DNA from: VAZQ01 sp963771845
GTDB lineage: Bacteria; Pseudomonadota; Alphaproteobacteria; Rhizobiales; Xanthobacteraceae
DNA length: 64,000 bases
NCBI GenBank assembly: GCA_963771845.1
Contig: CAVYVC010000018.1
Span: 286,841 to 350,840 of the forward strand
Direction of reading: 5' to 3'
The position numbers and the translations under genes were made by a program. Of the stretch, positions 27,673 to 36,727 are shown one piece after another (positions within the stretch are counted from its first letter, which is position 1; every line of letters begins with the position of its first letter). The notes beneath the pieces are model-generated. The model did no database searches and was not told the origin of the DNA. It saw only the letters and a program-made list of their open reading frames with translations.

Positions 27673-28776
27673 GTGGCCCGCATCGAGCTCATCGGCTTAA
27701 GCAAATCTTTCGGCGCCGTGGCCGCGGTGAAGGATTTGAGCTTGGCGATCGAGGACGGCGAGTTCGTGGTGCTGGTTGGCCCCTCCGGCTGCGGCAAGAC
27801 GACGACGCTGCGCATGATCGCCGGCTTCGAGGATCCAAGCTCCGGCGATATTCGCATCGACGGCCGCTCGGTCAACGACCTTGAGCCGCGCGATCGCGGT
27901 CTCGGCATGGTGTTCCAGACGCACGCGCTGTTTCCGCATAAGACCGTCGCGCAGAACATCGAGTTCGGGTTGCGCATGAAGAAGATGCCGGCGGCGGAGC
28001 GGGCGCTGCGCGTGCGCGAGGTCGCGGATATGGTGCGCATCGCCCATCTGCTCGAGAAGATGCCGAGCCAGTGCTCGGGCGGGGAAGCGCAGCGGGCCGC
28101 GCTCGCGCGCACGCTGGTGACCAACCCGTCCACCTTTCTGCTCGATGAGCCGCTGTCGAGCCTCGATGCCAAGCTGCGACGCGAACTGCGCGCCGAATGC
28201 GACCGGCTGCATCAGGCGCTTAAGCGGACTTTCATCTACGTTACTCATGATCAGGAAGAGGCGATGACACTCGCCGACCGCATCATCGTCATGCGCGCAG
28301 GCGAGATCGTGCAGATCGGGTCGCCGATGGAAATCTACTCCGACCCGGTCAACCAATTCGTCGCCGACTTCTTCGGCTCGCCGTCGATGAACCTGATTGC
28401 GGGAGAGGTCGTGCAGACGAACGGGGTCGCGCGGTTTCGCTCGCCGCGTTTCGAGCTTGCCTTGCCCCGGCATCTTCGGAGCGTGAAAATCGGTCAGGCG
28501 ACGCTCGGCATCCGTCCCGAGCATGTGGGCGTCACCGCGGGCGAGGGCGGCGACTTCAGGCTTGCGGTCCGCCTGGTGGAGCCGCTCGGCCGCGACACGC
28601 TGCTCTATTTCGATCCCGGCAGCGAGCGGGCGTTCGTTGCCGTCAGCAAAGGTCTCAACATGGCCGACGTTAAGGTCGGCGCGCCGATGGCGCTCTCGCT
28701 CGACCCGCAGCGGCTCTATTTGTTCGGCGCCGACGGCAAGCGGATCGGGCACGGACAAGCACAGCTCGTGGATTGA
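27673..28776 (+). CDS. ABC transporter ATPase, UgpC/MalK type
   Basis: A 367-residue ATPase. Walker A is GPSGCGKTT (36-44), the signature CSGGEAQR, Walker B FLLDEP, then the switch His in THDQ. A C-terminal TOBE-like regulatory region follows (about 285-350). This length is typical of CUT1 importers, whose ATPases carry an extra regulatory domain. The start is GTG 27673. It energises the import encoded at 24274-27669. Confidence 0.92.
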   Translation: MARIELIGLSKSFGAVAAVKDLSLAIEDGEFVVLVGPSGCGKTTTLRMIAGFEDPSSGDIRIDGRSVNDLEPRDRGLGMVFQTHALFPHKTVAQNIEFGLRMKKMPAAERALRVREVADMVRIAHLLEKMPSQCSGGEAQRAALARTLVTNPSTFLLDEPLSSLDAKLRRELRAECDRLHQALKRTFIYVTHDQEEAMTLADRIIVMRAGEIVQIGSPMEIYSDPVNQFVADFFGSPSMNLIAGEVVQTNGVARFRSPRFELALPRHLRSVKIGQATLGIRPEHVGVTAGEGGDFRLAVRLVEPLGRDTLLYFDPGSERAFVAVSKGLNMADVKVGAPMALSLDPQRLYLFGADGKRIGHGQAQLVD

Positions 28777-28803
28777 TCACCAACCCAGGCGTCGAGGCGA
28801 GCC

Positions 28804-30558
28804 ATGGACTACCGCGAGAAAAGCGAAATTCGCGACGGCATGCGTATCGACTGGGATATGCCGATCACCATGGACGACGGCATCGTGCTTCGATGCGATA
28901 TCTACCGGCCGATCGCCGAGGGAAGCTATCCGGTGATCATGACCTTGGGGCCCTACGGCAAGTGGCTGCACTTCGAGGACCTTTATACCGACCAGTGGCG
29001 GCGCATGTGCGCCAGCCACCCGGATGTGCCGACCGGCTCGACCAACAAATATCAATGCTGGGAGGTGGTCGATCCGGAGAAATGGGTGCCGGACGGCTAT
29101 GTCTGCATCCGCGTCGATAGCCGCGGCGCGGGCCGCTCGCCCGGCGTTATTGACATCTGGTCGCGGCGCGAGGCGCAGGACCTTGCGATCTGCGTCGAAT
29201 GGGCAGCCGTGCAGCCCTGGTCGAACGGAAAAATAGGCCTCAATGGCATCTCCTACTATGCCCAAAACCAATGGCAGACCGCCGCGCTGCAACCCAAGCA
29301 CCTGGCCGCGATCTGCCTGTGGGAAGGCGCCGCCGATTTCTACCGCGACATGGCGCACCACGGCGGCATCTTCAACCGCGGCTTCGTGCAGGACTGGTCG
29401 AAGGCGCAGGTCTACAGCGTTCAGAACGGTCGCGGCACCCGCGGGTTCAGGAGCCGGATGAACGGCGACTGGGTGTCCGGCCCGCAGACCTTGCCGGAAG
29501 AGGAGCTCGGCCAAAACCGGCGCGACTTCTACGAAGACTGCATCTCCCGCAAGCTCGATACCGATCCTTATTGGCAGTCACGCATGCCGGACTGGAGCAA
29601 GGTCAAGACGCCGCTGTTTTCGGCCGCCAACTGGGGCGGGCAGGGGCTGCATCCGCGCGGCAATTTCGAGGGGTTCGTGCGCGCCGCCTCGGAGCAAAAA
29701 TGGCTCGAATGCCACGGTATCGAGCATTGGACGCACTTCTACACGGATTACGGCGTCAGCCTGCAAAAGAAATTCTTCGGCCATTTCCTCAAGGGCGAGG
29801 ACACCGGCTGGGCCAAGCAGCCGAAAGTGCTGCTGCAGGTGCGTCATCCGGGGGAGAAATTCGTCGAACGGCACGAGAACGAATGGCCGCTGGCGCGCAC
29901 CCGCTGGACCAAATTTCACCTGCATCCATCTGACATGACCATGTCGGTCGACGCGCAAACCTCCGCCGGCTCGGTCACCTATGCGGGCTTTGGCGACGGG
30001 GTCACCTTCCTGACCGAGCCGCTTGTGGACGAGATGGAAATCACCGGACCGATCGCAGCGAAGCTGTGGGTGTCCTCGGCAACGCAAGACGCCGATCTCT
30101 TCGTCGTGGTGCGCGCGTTCACGCCCGATCTCAAGGAGGTCACCTTCCAGGGTGCGCTCGATTCGCACACGCCGATTGCGCAAGGTTGGCTGCGCTGCTC
30201 GCACCGCAAGCTTCATCCCAAGCTCACCTTGCCCTATCGGCCGTATCACACCCATGACGAGGAGCAGAAGCTCACGCCGGGAGAGGTCTACGAATGCGAC
30301 GTCGAGGTCTGGCCGACCTGCATCGTTTTACCGAAGGGCTACCGGCTTGCGCTGTCGGTGCGCGGCATCGACTACGTCTTTCCTGGCGAACCCGGAGAAG
30401 GTCTGGAAACGCTCGGCAAGGTGTGGACCGGCGTCGGCCCATTCACCCACAACGATGCGCGCGACCGCCCGCCGGCGGTGTTCGGCGGCAACGTGACGCT
30501 CCATGCCGGTCCCGATCGTCCCGCCCATGTCCTGTTGCCGGTGATTCCAAAGAGGTGA
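28804..30558 (+). CDS. CocE/NonD family hydrolase
   Basis: A 584-residue alpha/beta hydrolase of the X-Pro dipeptidyl-peptidase S15/CocE class. The nucleophile elbow is GISYY (S150); the GIEHWTH segment probably holds the catalytic His, and a jelly-roll C-terminal domain follows (from about residue 375). CocE relatives cleave esters or amides such as cocaine or acyl-peptides. No signal peptide is visible. GAGGCGAG precedes the ATG. It is 27 bp after the ATPase, so the import and cleavage genes are probably co-transcribed. Confidence 0.88.
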   Translation: MDYREKSEIRDGMRIDWDMPITMDDGIVLRCDIYRPIAEGSYPVIMTLGPYGKWLHFEDLYTDQWRRMCASHPDVPTGSTNKYQCWEVVDPEKWVPDGYVCIRVDSRGAGRSPGVIDIWSRREAQDLAICVEWAAVQPWSNGKIGLNGISYYAQNQWQTAALQPKHLAAICLWEGAADFYRDMAHHGGIFNRGFVQDWSKAQVYSVQNGRGTRGFRSRMNGDWVSGPQTLPEEELGQNRRDFYEDCISRKLDTDPYWQSRMPDWSKVKTPLFSAANWGGQGLHPRGNFEGFVRAASEQKWLECHGIEHWTHFYTDYGVSLQKKFFGHFLKGEDTGWAKQPKVLLQVRHPGEKFVERHENEWPLARTRWTKFHLHPSDMTMSVDAQTSAGSVTYAGFGDGVTFLTEPLVDEMEITGPIAAKLWVSSATQDADLFVVVRAFTPDLKEVTFQGALDSHTPIAQGWLRCSHRKLHPKLTLPYRPYHTHDEEQKLTPGEVYECDVEVWPTCIVLPKGYRLALSVRGIDYVFPGEPGEGLETLGKVWTGVGPFTHNDARDRPPAVFGGNVTLHAGPDRPAHVLLPVIPKR

Positions 30559-30614
30559 GCGGGAGAAGCTTATCGCACGCGGATTCAACAACATTCGTGC
30601 AAGGGAAAGAAACC

Positions 30615-32360
30615 ATGAGCTATCGCGAGGTCAGCGAAATTCGCGATGGAATGCGGATCGACTGGGATGTGCCGATCGAGATGGATGATGCGCTCGTGCT
30701 GCGCGCGGACATCTTCCGGCCGATCAAGAAAGGGCGTTTCCCGGTCATCCTTAGCCACGGCCCCTATGGCAAGTGGCTGCATTTCGAGGACGGCTACAAG
30801 ACCGCCTGGGATCGGATGACGCGAAATCATCCGAGCGTGGCCGCAGGCTCGACCAACAAGTACCAGAGCTGGGAAATCTGCGATCCGGAAAAATGGGTGC
30901 CTGACGGGTACGTGTGCGTGCGAATAGATTCACGCGGATGCGGCCGCTCGCCCGGTTACGTGGAGCATTGGTCGCCGCGCGAGACCAGGGACTTTTTCAA
31001 TTGCATCGAATGGGCGGGCCGCCAGCCGTGGTCGAACGGCAAGGTCGGCCTCAGCGGCATTTCCTACTACGCCATCAATCAATGGCAGGTCGCGAGCATG
31101 CAGCCCAGGCATCTCGCCGCCATCTGCGTCTGGGAAGGCTTCGCCGATTTCTACCGCGAACTCAGCCACAACGGCGGCATCTACAATACCTTTGCGCAGA
31201 ATTGGTACGACATGCAGGTGAAAACCGTGCAGCACGGCCTTGGCGGCAAAGGCCACCGCAGCCGCATGACCGGGGATTGGGTTTCCGGCCCGCAAACGCT
31301 CACCGACGTGGAAATGGGCGGCAACCGCTATGACCTCGGCAAGACCTATTTCGCCCATCCGCTGGATGATGATTACTACAAGGCGATGTTCCCGGATTGG
31401 TCGAAGGTGAAGGTGCCCTTGCTCTCGGCCGCGAACTGGGGCGGACAGCCGCTGCACCCACGCGGCAATTTCGAAGGCTTCACCCAATCGGCGTCGAAAC
31501 GTAAATGGCTGGAAGTGCACGGCATCGAGCATTGGACGCATTATTACACGGACTACGGTGTCAACCTTCAGAAGAAGTTCTTCGGCTATTTCCTCAAGGG
31601 CGAGAAAAACGGCTGGGACAAGCAGCCACGCGTGCAACTCAACGTCCGCTACCCTGATGAGAAATTCGTCATTCGCCACGAGGATGACTGGCCAATTCCG
31701 CGCACGCGGTGGACAAAGTTCCATCTCTGCGGCGGCGACAAGCTCGCGTCCGAGCCGCCCAAGCGTGCGGGGACCGTGACGTTCGACGCACTCGGCGACG
31801 GCGTGACATTCCTCACGCAACCAATGGCGGCGGACACCGAGATCACCGGCCCGGTCGCGGCCAGACTCAACATCTCGTCCTCGACCGAGGATGCCGACAT
31901 CTTTCTGGTCTTGCGCGTGTTCGCGCCGGACATGAAGGAGGTCGTGTTTCAGGGCGCGCTCGATCCGCACACGCCGGTTGGACAGGGCTGGCTGCGCGCC
32001 TCGCACCGCAAGCTCGACGGGAAGCGCACGCTGCCCTATCGACCCTATCACCGCCACGACGAGAAAGAGCCGCTCAAGCCGGGCACGGTGTACCAACTCG
32101 ACATCGAGATCATCCCGACCAGCATCGTGGCGCCGAAAGGCTACCGGGTGGGACTGAGCGTGCGCGGGCGCGACTATGTCTATCCCGGCGGCTCGGGCGG
32201 CCGGCTTTCCAACATGAAGAACGAATTCACTGGGTGCGGCCCGTTCCTGCACGACGATCCGCGCGACCGTCCAGTCGCGATCTATGGCGGCAGGACCACG
32301 ATCCATCTCGGCGGCGATCGGGAGAATTTTCTGCTGCTGCCGATCATTCCGGCTGAGTGA
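30615..32360 (+). CDS. CocE/NonD family hydrolase, paralogue
   Basis: A 581-residue paralogue of the preceding gene, with the same elbow GLSGISYY (S150) and the same C-terminal organisation. Long stretches, for example the EKWVPDGYVC segment, are nearly identical between the two. AAGGGAAAG precedes the ATG at 30615. Two similar hydrolases in tandem suggest a duplication followed by divergence of substrate range. Confidence 0.88.
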   Translation: MSYREVSEIRDGMRIDWDVPIEMDDALVLRADIFRPIKKGRFPVILSHGPYGKWLHFEDGYKTAWDRMTRNHPSVAAGSTNKYQSWEICDPEKWVPDGYVCVRIDSRGCGRSPGYVEHWSPRETRDFFNCIEWAGRQPWSNGKVGLSGISYYAINQWQVASMQPRHLAAICVWEGFADFYRELSHNGGIYNTFAQNWYDMQVKTVQHGLGGKGHRSRMTGDWVSGPQTLTDVEMGGNRYDLGKTYFAHPLDDDYYKAMFPDWSKVKVPLLSAANWGGQPLHPRGNFEGFTQSASKRKWLEVHGIEHWTHYYTDYGVNLQKKFFGYFLKGEKNGWDKQPRVQLNVRYPDEKFVIRHEDDWPIPRTRWTKFHLCGGDKLASEPPKRAGTVTFDALGDGVTFLTQPMAADTEITGPVAARLNISSSTEDADIFLVLRVFAPDMKEVVFQGALDPHTPVGQGWLRASHRKLDGKRTLPYRPYHRHDEKEPLKPGTVYQLDIEIIPTSIVAPKGYRVGLSVRGRDYVYPGGSGGRLSNMKNEFTGCGPFLHDDPRDRPVAIYGGRTTIHLGGDRENFLLLPIIPAE

Positions 32361-32451
32361 TGTGGGGCATGGGTCTTTTTTTCCGAGGGCCTTGACGTAT
32401 TCTCGCACGGCTCGCCGCGCTCGCGACGAGAGCACATCCAGAGGTGCCGAC

Positions 32452-33468
32452 ATGCTCCCTATCCATATTATTGCGACGATTGCGATGACGTTGTTTCTTG
32501 CGGCATCGCTTGCGCCGTCGGGGGCCGCGGCGGCCGAGGTATCCGAGGTCAGGATCGTCGCGCAGAACGGTTCGAATTATCTGCCGCTGTTTGTCATGCA
32601 GGGGCAGAAGCTCGTTGAGAAGCACCTGGCGGCCAAGGGGCTTGCTTCAACCGGCGTTGTCTGGAGCAAGCTTGCGGGCCCCTCCGCAATCGTCGATTCG
32701 TTTCTCGCCGGTGTCGTTCATTTCTCCGGCCAAGGCGTCCCCTCGACGGCCCTGATCTGGGACCGCACGCGCAACGGCATCGGCGCCAAGGCGGTGTCCG
32801 CAATGACCGCCTCGAACATCTGGATGATGACGCGCAAGCCGGAGCTCAAATCATTGCGTGATCTGACCGACAAGGACCGCATCGCCGTGCCCTCGGTCAA
32901 GACTTCGACCCAGGCGCTGTTTCTCTGGACCGCGGCGGAGAAGGAATTCGGCGAGGGACAATGGGGCAAGCTCGACTTCATGACGGTCTCGCTGCCGCAC
33001 CCCGATGCCATGGCCGCGGTGCTCAATCCTTCCGGCGAAATAACGGTCCATGCTGCCACTTCGCCCTATGCTGACCTTGAACGCAAGGCCGGGCTGCACT
33101 CCATCACCGACCTTTATGCGGTCGAAGGCGGCGCCGTCACCGGGCTCAATCTGGTTTCAACCGAACAGTTTCGCAAAGCCAACCCGATCACTTACGACGC
33201 CGTGGTGGCTGCGTTCGATGAAGCGATTGTCTGGATCAACGCCGATAAGCGGCGCGCCGGGCAGCTCTATCTCGAAATGTCCAGGGATAAGATGTCGCTT
33301 GATGATCTCATGGCGATCCTCAATGCGCCGGATTACATTTTCGACAGAACGCCGCGCCGGGTTGGATCGGCGCTCAGGATGTTGAACAAAACCGGGACGA
33401 TCAGGACGAAGGCGCAGTCCTGGAAGGACATGTATTTTCCCGAGGCGCAGCAGTTGCCGGGCGATTAG
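32452..33468 (+). CDS. NMT1/THI5-like ABC substrate-binding protein
   Basis: A 338-residue periplasmic protein with a signal peptide (cleavage near AAAAEV) and the NitT/TauT-type layout VRIVAQNGSNYLPLFVMQGQ, then GPSAIVDSFLAGVVHFSGQG. GAGGTG precedes ATG 32452. It is related in pattern to the protein at 35592-36644. It lies after the hydrolases; its permease partner is not adjacent. The ATPase/permease at 38253-39954 is of the right class. Confidence 0.85.
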   Translation: MLPIHIIATIAMTLFLAASLAPSGAAAAEVSEVRIVAQNGSNYLPLFVMQGQKLVEKHLAAKGLASTGVVWSKLAGPSAIVDSFLAGVVHFSGQGVPSTALIWDRTRNGIGAKAVSAMTASNIWMMTRKPELKSLRDLTDKDRIAVPSVKTSTQALFLWTAAEKEFGEGQWGKLDFMTVSLPHPDAMAAVLNPSGEITVHAATSPYADLERKAGLHSITDLYAVEGGAVTGLNLVSTEQFRKANPITYDAVVAAFDEAIVWINADKRRAGQLYLEMSRDKMSLDDLMAILNAPDYIFDRTPRRVGSALRMLNKTGTIRTKAQSWKDMYFPEAQQLPGD

Positions 33469-33489
33469 TAGCGCCGCGGGCACGCTCCA

Positions 33490-33528
33490 CCTCTCCCCAG
33501 CGGGGAGAGGTCGGCCGCGAAGCGGCCG
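33490..33528. repeat. double hairpin element
   Basis: Two perfect inverted repeats in a row: CCTCTCCCC/GGGGAGAGG (33490-33498 and 33502-33510, 3-nt loop) and CGGCCGC/GCGGCCG (33512-33518 and 33522-33528). This is a common intergenic element of Bradyrhizobium-type genomes. It could act as a terminator for 32452-33468, although no T-run follows. Confidence 0.65.
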
Positions 33529-33564
33529 GGTGAGGGGGCCAAATTCATCATGGGTGCAAAGTAT

Positions 33565-34335
33565 TTAGACCACCCGATACCCGCCATCCGCCATGATGAT
33601 CGAGCCGGTAACGTAGCCGGAAAGGTCGCAGGCAAGAAAGATCGCCGGGCCGACGATGTCCTCGGGCTTTCCGGTGCGCCCCAGCGGCGTGTGATCGAGG
33701 AAGATCTTCACGAGCTCCGGGTGATTGGCGCGCGCTCTCGCGTTGAGCGGCGTCTCGATCAGGCCGGGCCCGATTGCGTTCACGCGCACGCCGTCTTTGC
33801 CGAGCTCCGCCGCGAGCGCGCGGGTAAAGCCGAGCACCCCGTGCTTTGAGGTGGTGTATGCCAGCGAGTTGGGCGTGCGCACGTGCATGAAGGACTGAAT
33901 TGAAGCGATGTTGACAATCCGTCCCCTGCTCGCGCGCAGCTGTTCGAGCAAGGCGTGGGTCACGTTGAACACGCCGTTGAGGTTCACCGCCATGATATCT
34001 TGCCAGTCCTTGATCACGGCTTGCGGCTCCGCGGTGAAAGCGTTACGGCGGTTGATTCCGGCATTGTTGACGAGGATTGTGACCTGACCGATTTGTCGGC
34101 TGATCTCTCCCGCAATTTCGCGACATTTGTCCCGATCGGTCACGTCGAGCGTAAAGCTCTGCGCCTTGCCCCCCGCTGCCGTGATGGCCTCGACGGTTTC
34201 GGCGGCGGCCTTGGCGTCAATGTCGACCACGGCGACGTGCGCGCCCTCGCGGGCATAGCCGTGCGCAATCGCACGGCCGATGCCGGAGCCGCTGCCGGTG
34301 ATCACTGCGATGTGTCGCTCAAGAAGCCCCGCCAT
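33565..34335 (-). CDS. short-chain dehydrogenase/reductase
   Basis: A 256-residue classical SDR of the 3-oxoacyl-ACP reductase/gluconate 5-dehydrogenase kind. Motifs are TGSGSGIGRA near residue 14, NNAG near 91, the catalytic Ser in IVNIASIQSF, and AYTTSKHG (YxxxK near 159). The C-terminus has VTGSIIMADGGYRV, typical of the family. It is on the opposite strand to its neighbour at 32452. Confidence 0.88.
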   Translation of the reverse strand: MAGLLERHIAVITGSGSGIGRAIAHGYAREGAHVAVVDIDAKAAAETVEAITAAGGKAQSFTLDVTDRDKCREIAGEISRQIGQVTILVNNAGINRRNAFTAEPQAVIKDWQDIMAVNLNGVFNVTHALLEQLRASRGRIVNIASIQSFMHVRTPNSLAYTTSKHGVLGFTRALAAELGKDGVRVNAIGPGLIETPLNARARANHPELVKIFLDHTPLGRTGKPEDIVGPAIFLACDLSGYVTGSIIMADGGYRVV

Positions 34336-34390
34336 TGTTGTCCCCTCCTTATGCGCCGGATCAGAAATGCTTGCTGCCCGCCCTTAGTAC

Positions 34391-34523
34391 CGTAGGGTGT
34401 GGCAAAGGCGCGCTTTTGCGCGCCGTGCCCACCATAACCGAATTACAACGTGGGCACGGCGCGCGCGGTCGAGGTTCTATCCATTATGCAAATCATCTTG
34501 CGCGCGCCTTTGCCCACCCTACG
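34391..34523. repeat. nested inverted repeat element
   Basis: Outer arms (34391-34413 and 34502-34523) pair across about 22 bases with one mismatch or insertion: CGTAGGGTG...GCGCGC against GCGCGCCTTTGCCCACCCTACG. Inside lies a perfect 15-bp inverted repeat, GCGCGCCGTGCCCAC (34418-34432) and its complement (34450-34464). The whole could fold as one long cruciform. No coding capacity is seen; this looks like a small MITE-like or REP-like element. Confidence 0.75.
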
Positions 34524-34552
34524 ACTGAATTCGACTTCATCGCGACCCGCCC

Positions 34553-35581
34553 CTAGTACAAAAGCGCGGCGGCGCGTTTCGCTACAGCAGGCGAGATCTC
34601 GCCATAGATTTGCTTGACCATGCGCTCCGCCTGTTCACCCGGGAGCGGCCTCACCTCGAGCTTCAACTTGTCTGCATCCGCCAGAAACTGCGGGTCTTGC
34701 ATCGTCGCCATGAAGGCCGCGCGCAGAGCAGCAACTCGGTCGGATGGAATTTCCGGCGGCCCGAGAAATGGCCGCCCGAGCGCCTGGCGCGCAAGAATCA
34801 ATCGTAGGATGCTGCGCTGCTCGTCATTGGTTGCGAACTCGGTAACGAGCGGAACTGCGGGAAGATCCGGATGCTTCGATGTTGCGAACTGGGCGAGAAT
34901 GTTGATCGTGTGCCCATCAAGCCATTCCGGGTGCGTGGTCTTGATGCTTGACCAGGAATAGCCGCAGCGGCCGTTAACCTCGCCCCGCTCCATGGCCAGA
35001 ACGACCTCGTTCCCGCCGGGGTAGCCGTTGATCACGCGCATTTTCGTGCCGAACAGTCCGTTGAGCACGCGCGGAAACTGATCGTCATCCGAGCCCGCTC
35101 CGGCAGCGCCCACGATCAGTTCCTTTTGCAGCAGATCGGCGAAAGTCGTTACTCCGCTGGTGTGCCAGCTTATGCACACGCTCGCTTCATCGTTCGCGCT
35201 TCCGATCCACGAAAACAGGCTGGCATCGAACGATATCCCGGGGCGGCCCAGTAGTTTCTCGAAGGCAGCAGCACGACTGACCGTGCCGATCGCGCTGCCG
35301 TCTTTCGGCGCCACCGTGTAGAGCCAGTTCGCGAGCCGCATGCTTCCGGCGCCTTCCATGTTGCGCGGCACGATCGTTGGGGTACCGGGCACATGCTTGT
35401 TGAGATGCCGCGCCAGGACACGTGCATAAAGGTCGTACCCGCCACCGACGCTGTAGCCGATGTAGAGATCGATGCTCTTGTCCTTGAAGAGTTCCGGCTG
35501 CGCTTGCGCTCGTGCCGCTGCAAGCAGAATCGCCACCGCTGTCGCCAGGCCGCCGATTGCTCGATTGCTGATCCGCAACAT
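34553..35581 (-). CDS. divergent Bug-like/tripartite transporter receptor
   Basis: A 342-residue exported protein with a signal peptide (MLRISNRAIGGLATAVAILL to AQAQ) and a Bug-like pattern, IDLYIGYSVGGGYDLYARVLARHL, then RNMEGAGSMRLANWLY. It is more distant from the other Bug proteins in the window than they are from each other. Start ATG 35581, with TGAGG of the upstream stop region as ribosome site. The two genes are 10 bp apart. Confidence 0.8.
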   Translation of the reverse strand: MLRISNRAIGGLATAVAILLAAARAQAQPELFKDKSIDLYIGYSVGGGYDLYARVLARHLNKHVPGTPTIVPRNMEGAGSMRLANWLYTVAPKDGSAIGTVSRAAAFEKLLGRPGISFDASLFSWIGSANDEASVCISWHTSGVTTFADLLQKELIVGAAGAGSDDDQFPRVLNGLFGTKMRVINGYPGGNEVVLAMERGEVNGRCGYSWSSIKTTHPEWLDGHTINILAQFATSKHPDLPAVPLVTEFATNDEQRSILRLILARQALGRPFLGPPEIPSDRVAALRAAFMATMQDPQFLADADKLKLEVRPLPGEQAERMVKQIYGEISPAVAKRAAALLY

Positions 35582-35591
35582 GGAGCTTGCC

Positions 35592-36644
35592 TCAATCGCC
35601 CTCATGCTGGTGCGCCGTCTCCCAGAACAGCTCCCTCCAATCCCCGACTTTCGCTTTCAGCGTGCCGATGCGATTGAGAAAGGCCGCGAAATAAGCAATG
35701 CGGTGCGGCTGTGACGTGAACTCGAAACCGGGATCGTTGAGCTGCGACACCAGCTCCTCGACCGGCTCCGGGGCCTTCTGAACGTCCTTCCAAAGAACGG
35801 CGGCGGCGCGCTTGTCGGCGTTGGCGATCCGGATCGATTGTTCGAGCGCGTTGGCAACCGCGGTAAAAAGCAGCGGATTTTTCTCCTTGGTCGGCCTGGC
35901 CGCGAGCAGCGTAATCTGCGTCAACGGCCCGCCGAAGACCTTGCGGCTGTCGGTGATGACGTGGGCGCCCGGCAGCTTGAGGCCGCGGTCGGTAAACGGC
36001 TGGACGCCAATATGAGCGGTGATGCTTGCCTTGCCGTAGCCGCCGGAAAGCGCCGTCACCGCATCCGGGTGGCCGAGCGCGACGGTGAGATGGTCGAGCC
36101 GGAACGGCTCGTTCCACTGCTGCTCCGCCGCCATTTGCAGCATCATGGAGTTGAACGAGAGCCGGATAGTGGGCACTGCGATGCGGTCACTCTCGGTGAA
36201 GTCGGCGATCGAGTGCACGTTGGGGTTGATGGTGTAGAGCGTCATTGCGCCGTTCGACACGGCGCTCACCGCCCTCACCTCGTTGGCGCTGCCGCGGGTC
36301 TTTTCCCAAAGCGTAAGCAAGGAGGGCAGCGCGGCGGTGCCATAATCGGCAGCTCCGGAGAGCAGGGCATCGATGATGGGACCGGGACCGCTGAGCGCTG
36401 TGGCCGTCGCTTCGATTTTGCCCAGGCCAAGCTTGGTTGCTTCCTGCTGCAGGATACCGCCGCTGACCATGAGGTCGATGGGAAGGTAGAGAAGCCCGCG
36501 CTGCTCAACGAAGCGGACCTTGAGCGGGGTCTGCGCGGATGCGATTTCCGCAGTGGCGAGGAGACCAATGAGGCCCAGCGCCACCGCAAGGCTCGTTATA
36601 AGGCTCGTTCGCCGGCATGTAACAGTGGTACTTCCTCCTGGCAT
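35592..36644 (-). CDS. NMT1/THI5-like ABC substrate-binding protein
   Basis: A 350-residue periplasmic protein: leader to IASAQ, then LKVRFVEQRGLLYLPIDLMVSGGI, typical of the NitT/TauT (nitrate, taurine, sulfonate) group. It is probably the receptor for the ATPase and permease at 38253-39954, which lie 1.6 kb away on the other strand. It is divergent from the TauD-type dioxygenase at 36728, a common arrangement in organosulfonate-type loci. Confidence 0.82.
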   Translation of the reverse strand: MPGGSTTVTCRRTSLITSLAVALGLIGLLATAEIASAQTPLKVRFVEQRGLLYLPIDLMVSGGILQQEATKLGLGKIEATATALSGPGPIIDALLSGAADYGTAALPSLLTLWEKTRGSANEVRAVSAVSNGAMTLYTINPNVHSIADFTESDRIAVPTIRLSFNSMMLQMAAEQQWNEPFRLDHLTVALGHPDAVTALSGGYGKASITAHIGVQPFTDRGLKLPGAHVITDSRKVFGGPLTQITLLAARPTKEKNPLLFTAVANALEQSIRIANADKRAAAVLWKDVQKAPEPVEELVSQLNDPGFEFTSQPHRIAYFAAFLNRIGTLKAKVGDWRELFWETAHQHEGD

Positions 36645-36727
36645 TCCTCTCTCCGGTTGTTCTTTGTTTCGATAGCCGGCTTCGACGTTAGGATAGTTCG
36701 TGATAGAACTCCACCGGGAGGAGTGCG

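Noticed and set aside
28523..32453. Long open frames on the opposite strand and in other frames of the hydrolase genes
   Set aside because: High-GC codon bias makes long antisense frames; they lack ribosome sites and family motifs, whereas the chosen frames have both.
34391..34523. CRISPR-like or rho-independent terminator
   Set aside because: There is only one nested palindrome with unequal spacing and no T-run or repeated spacer units.
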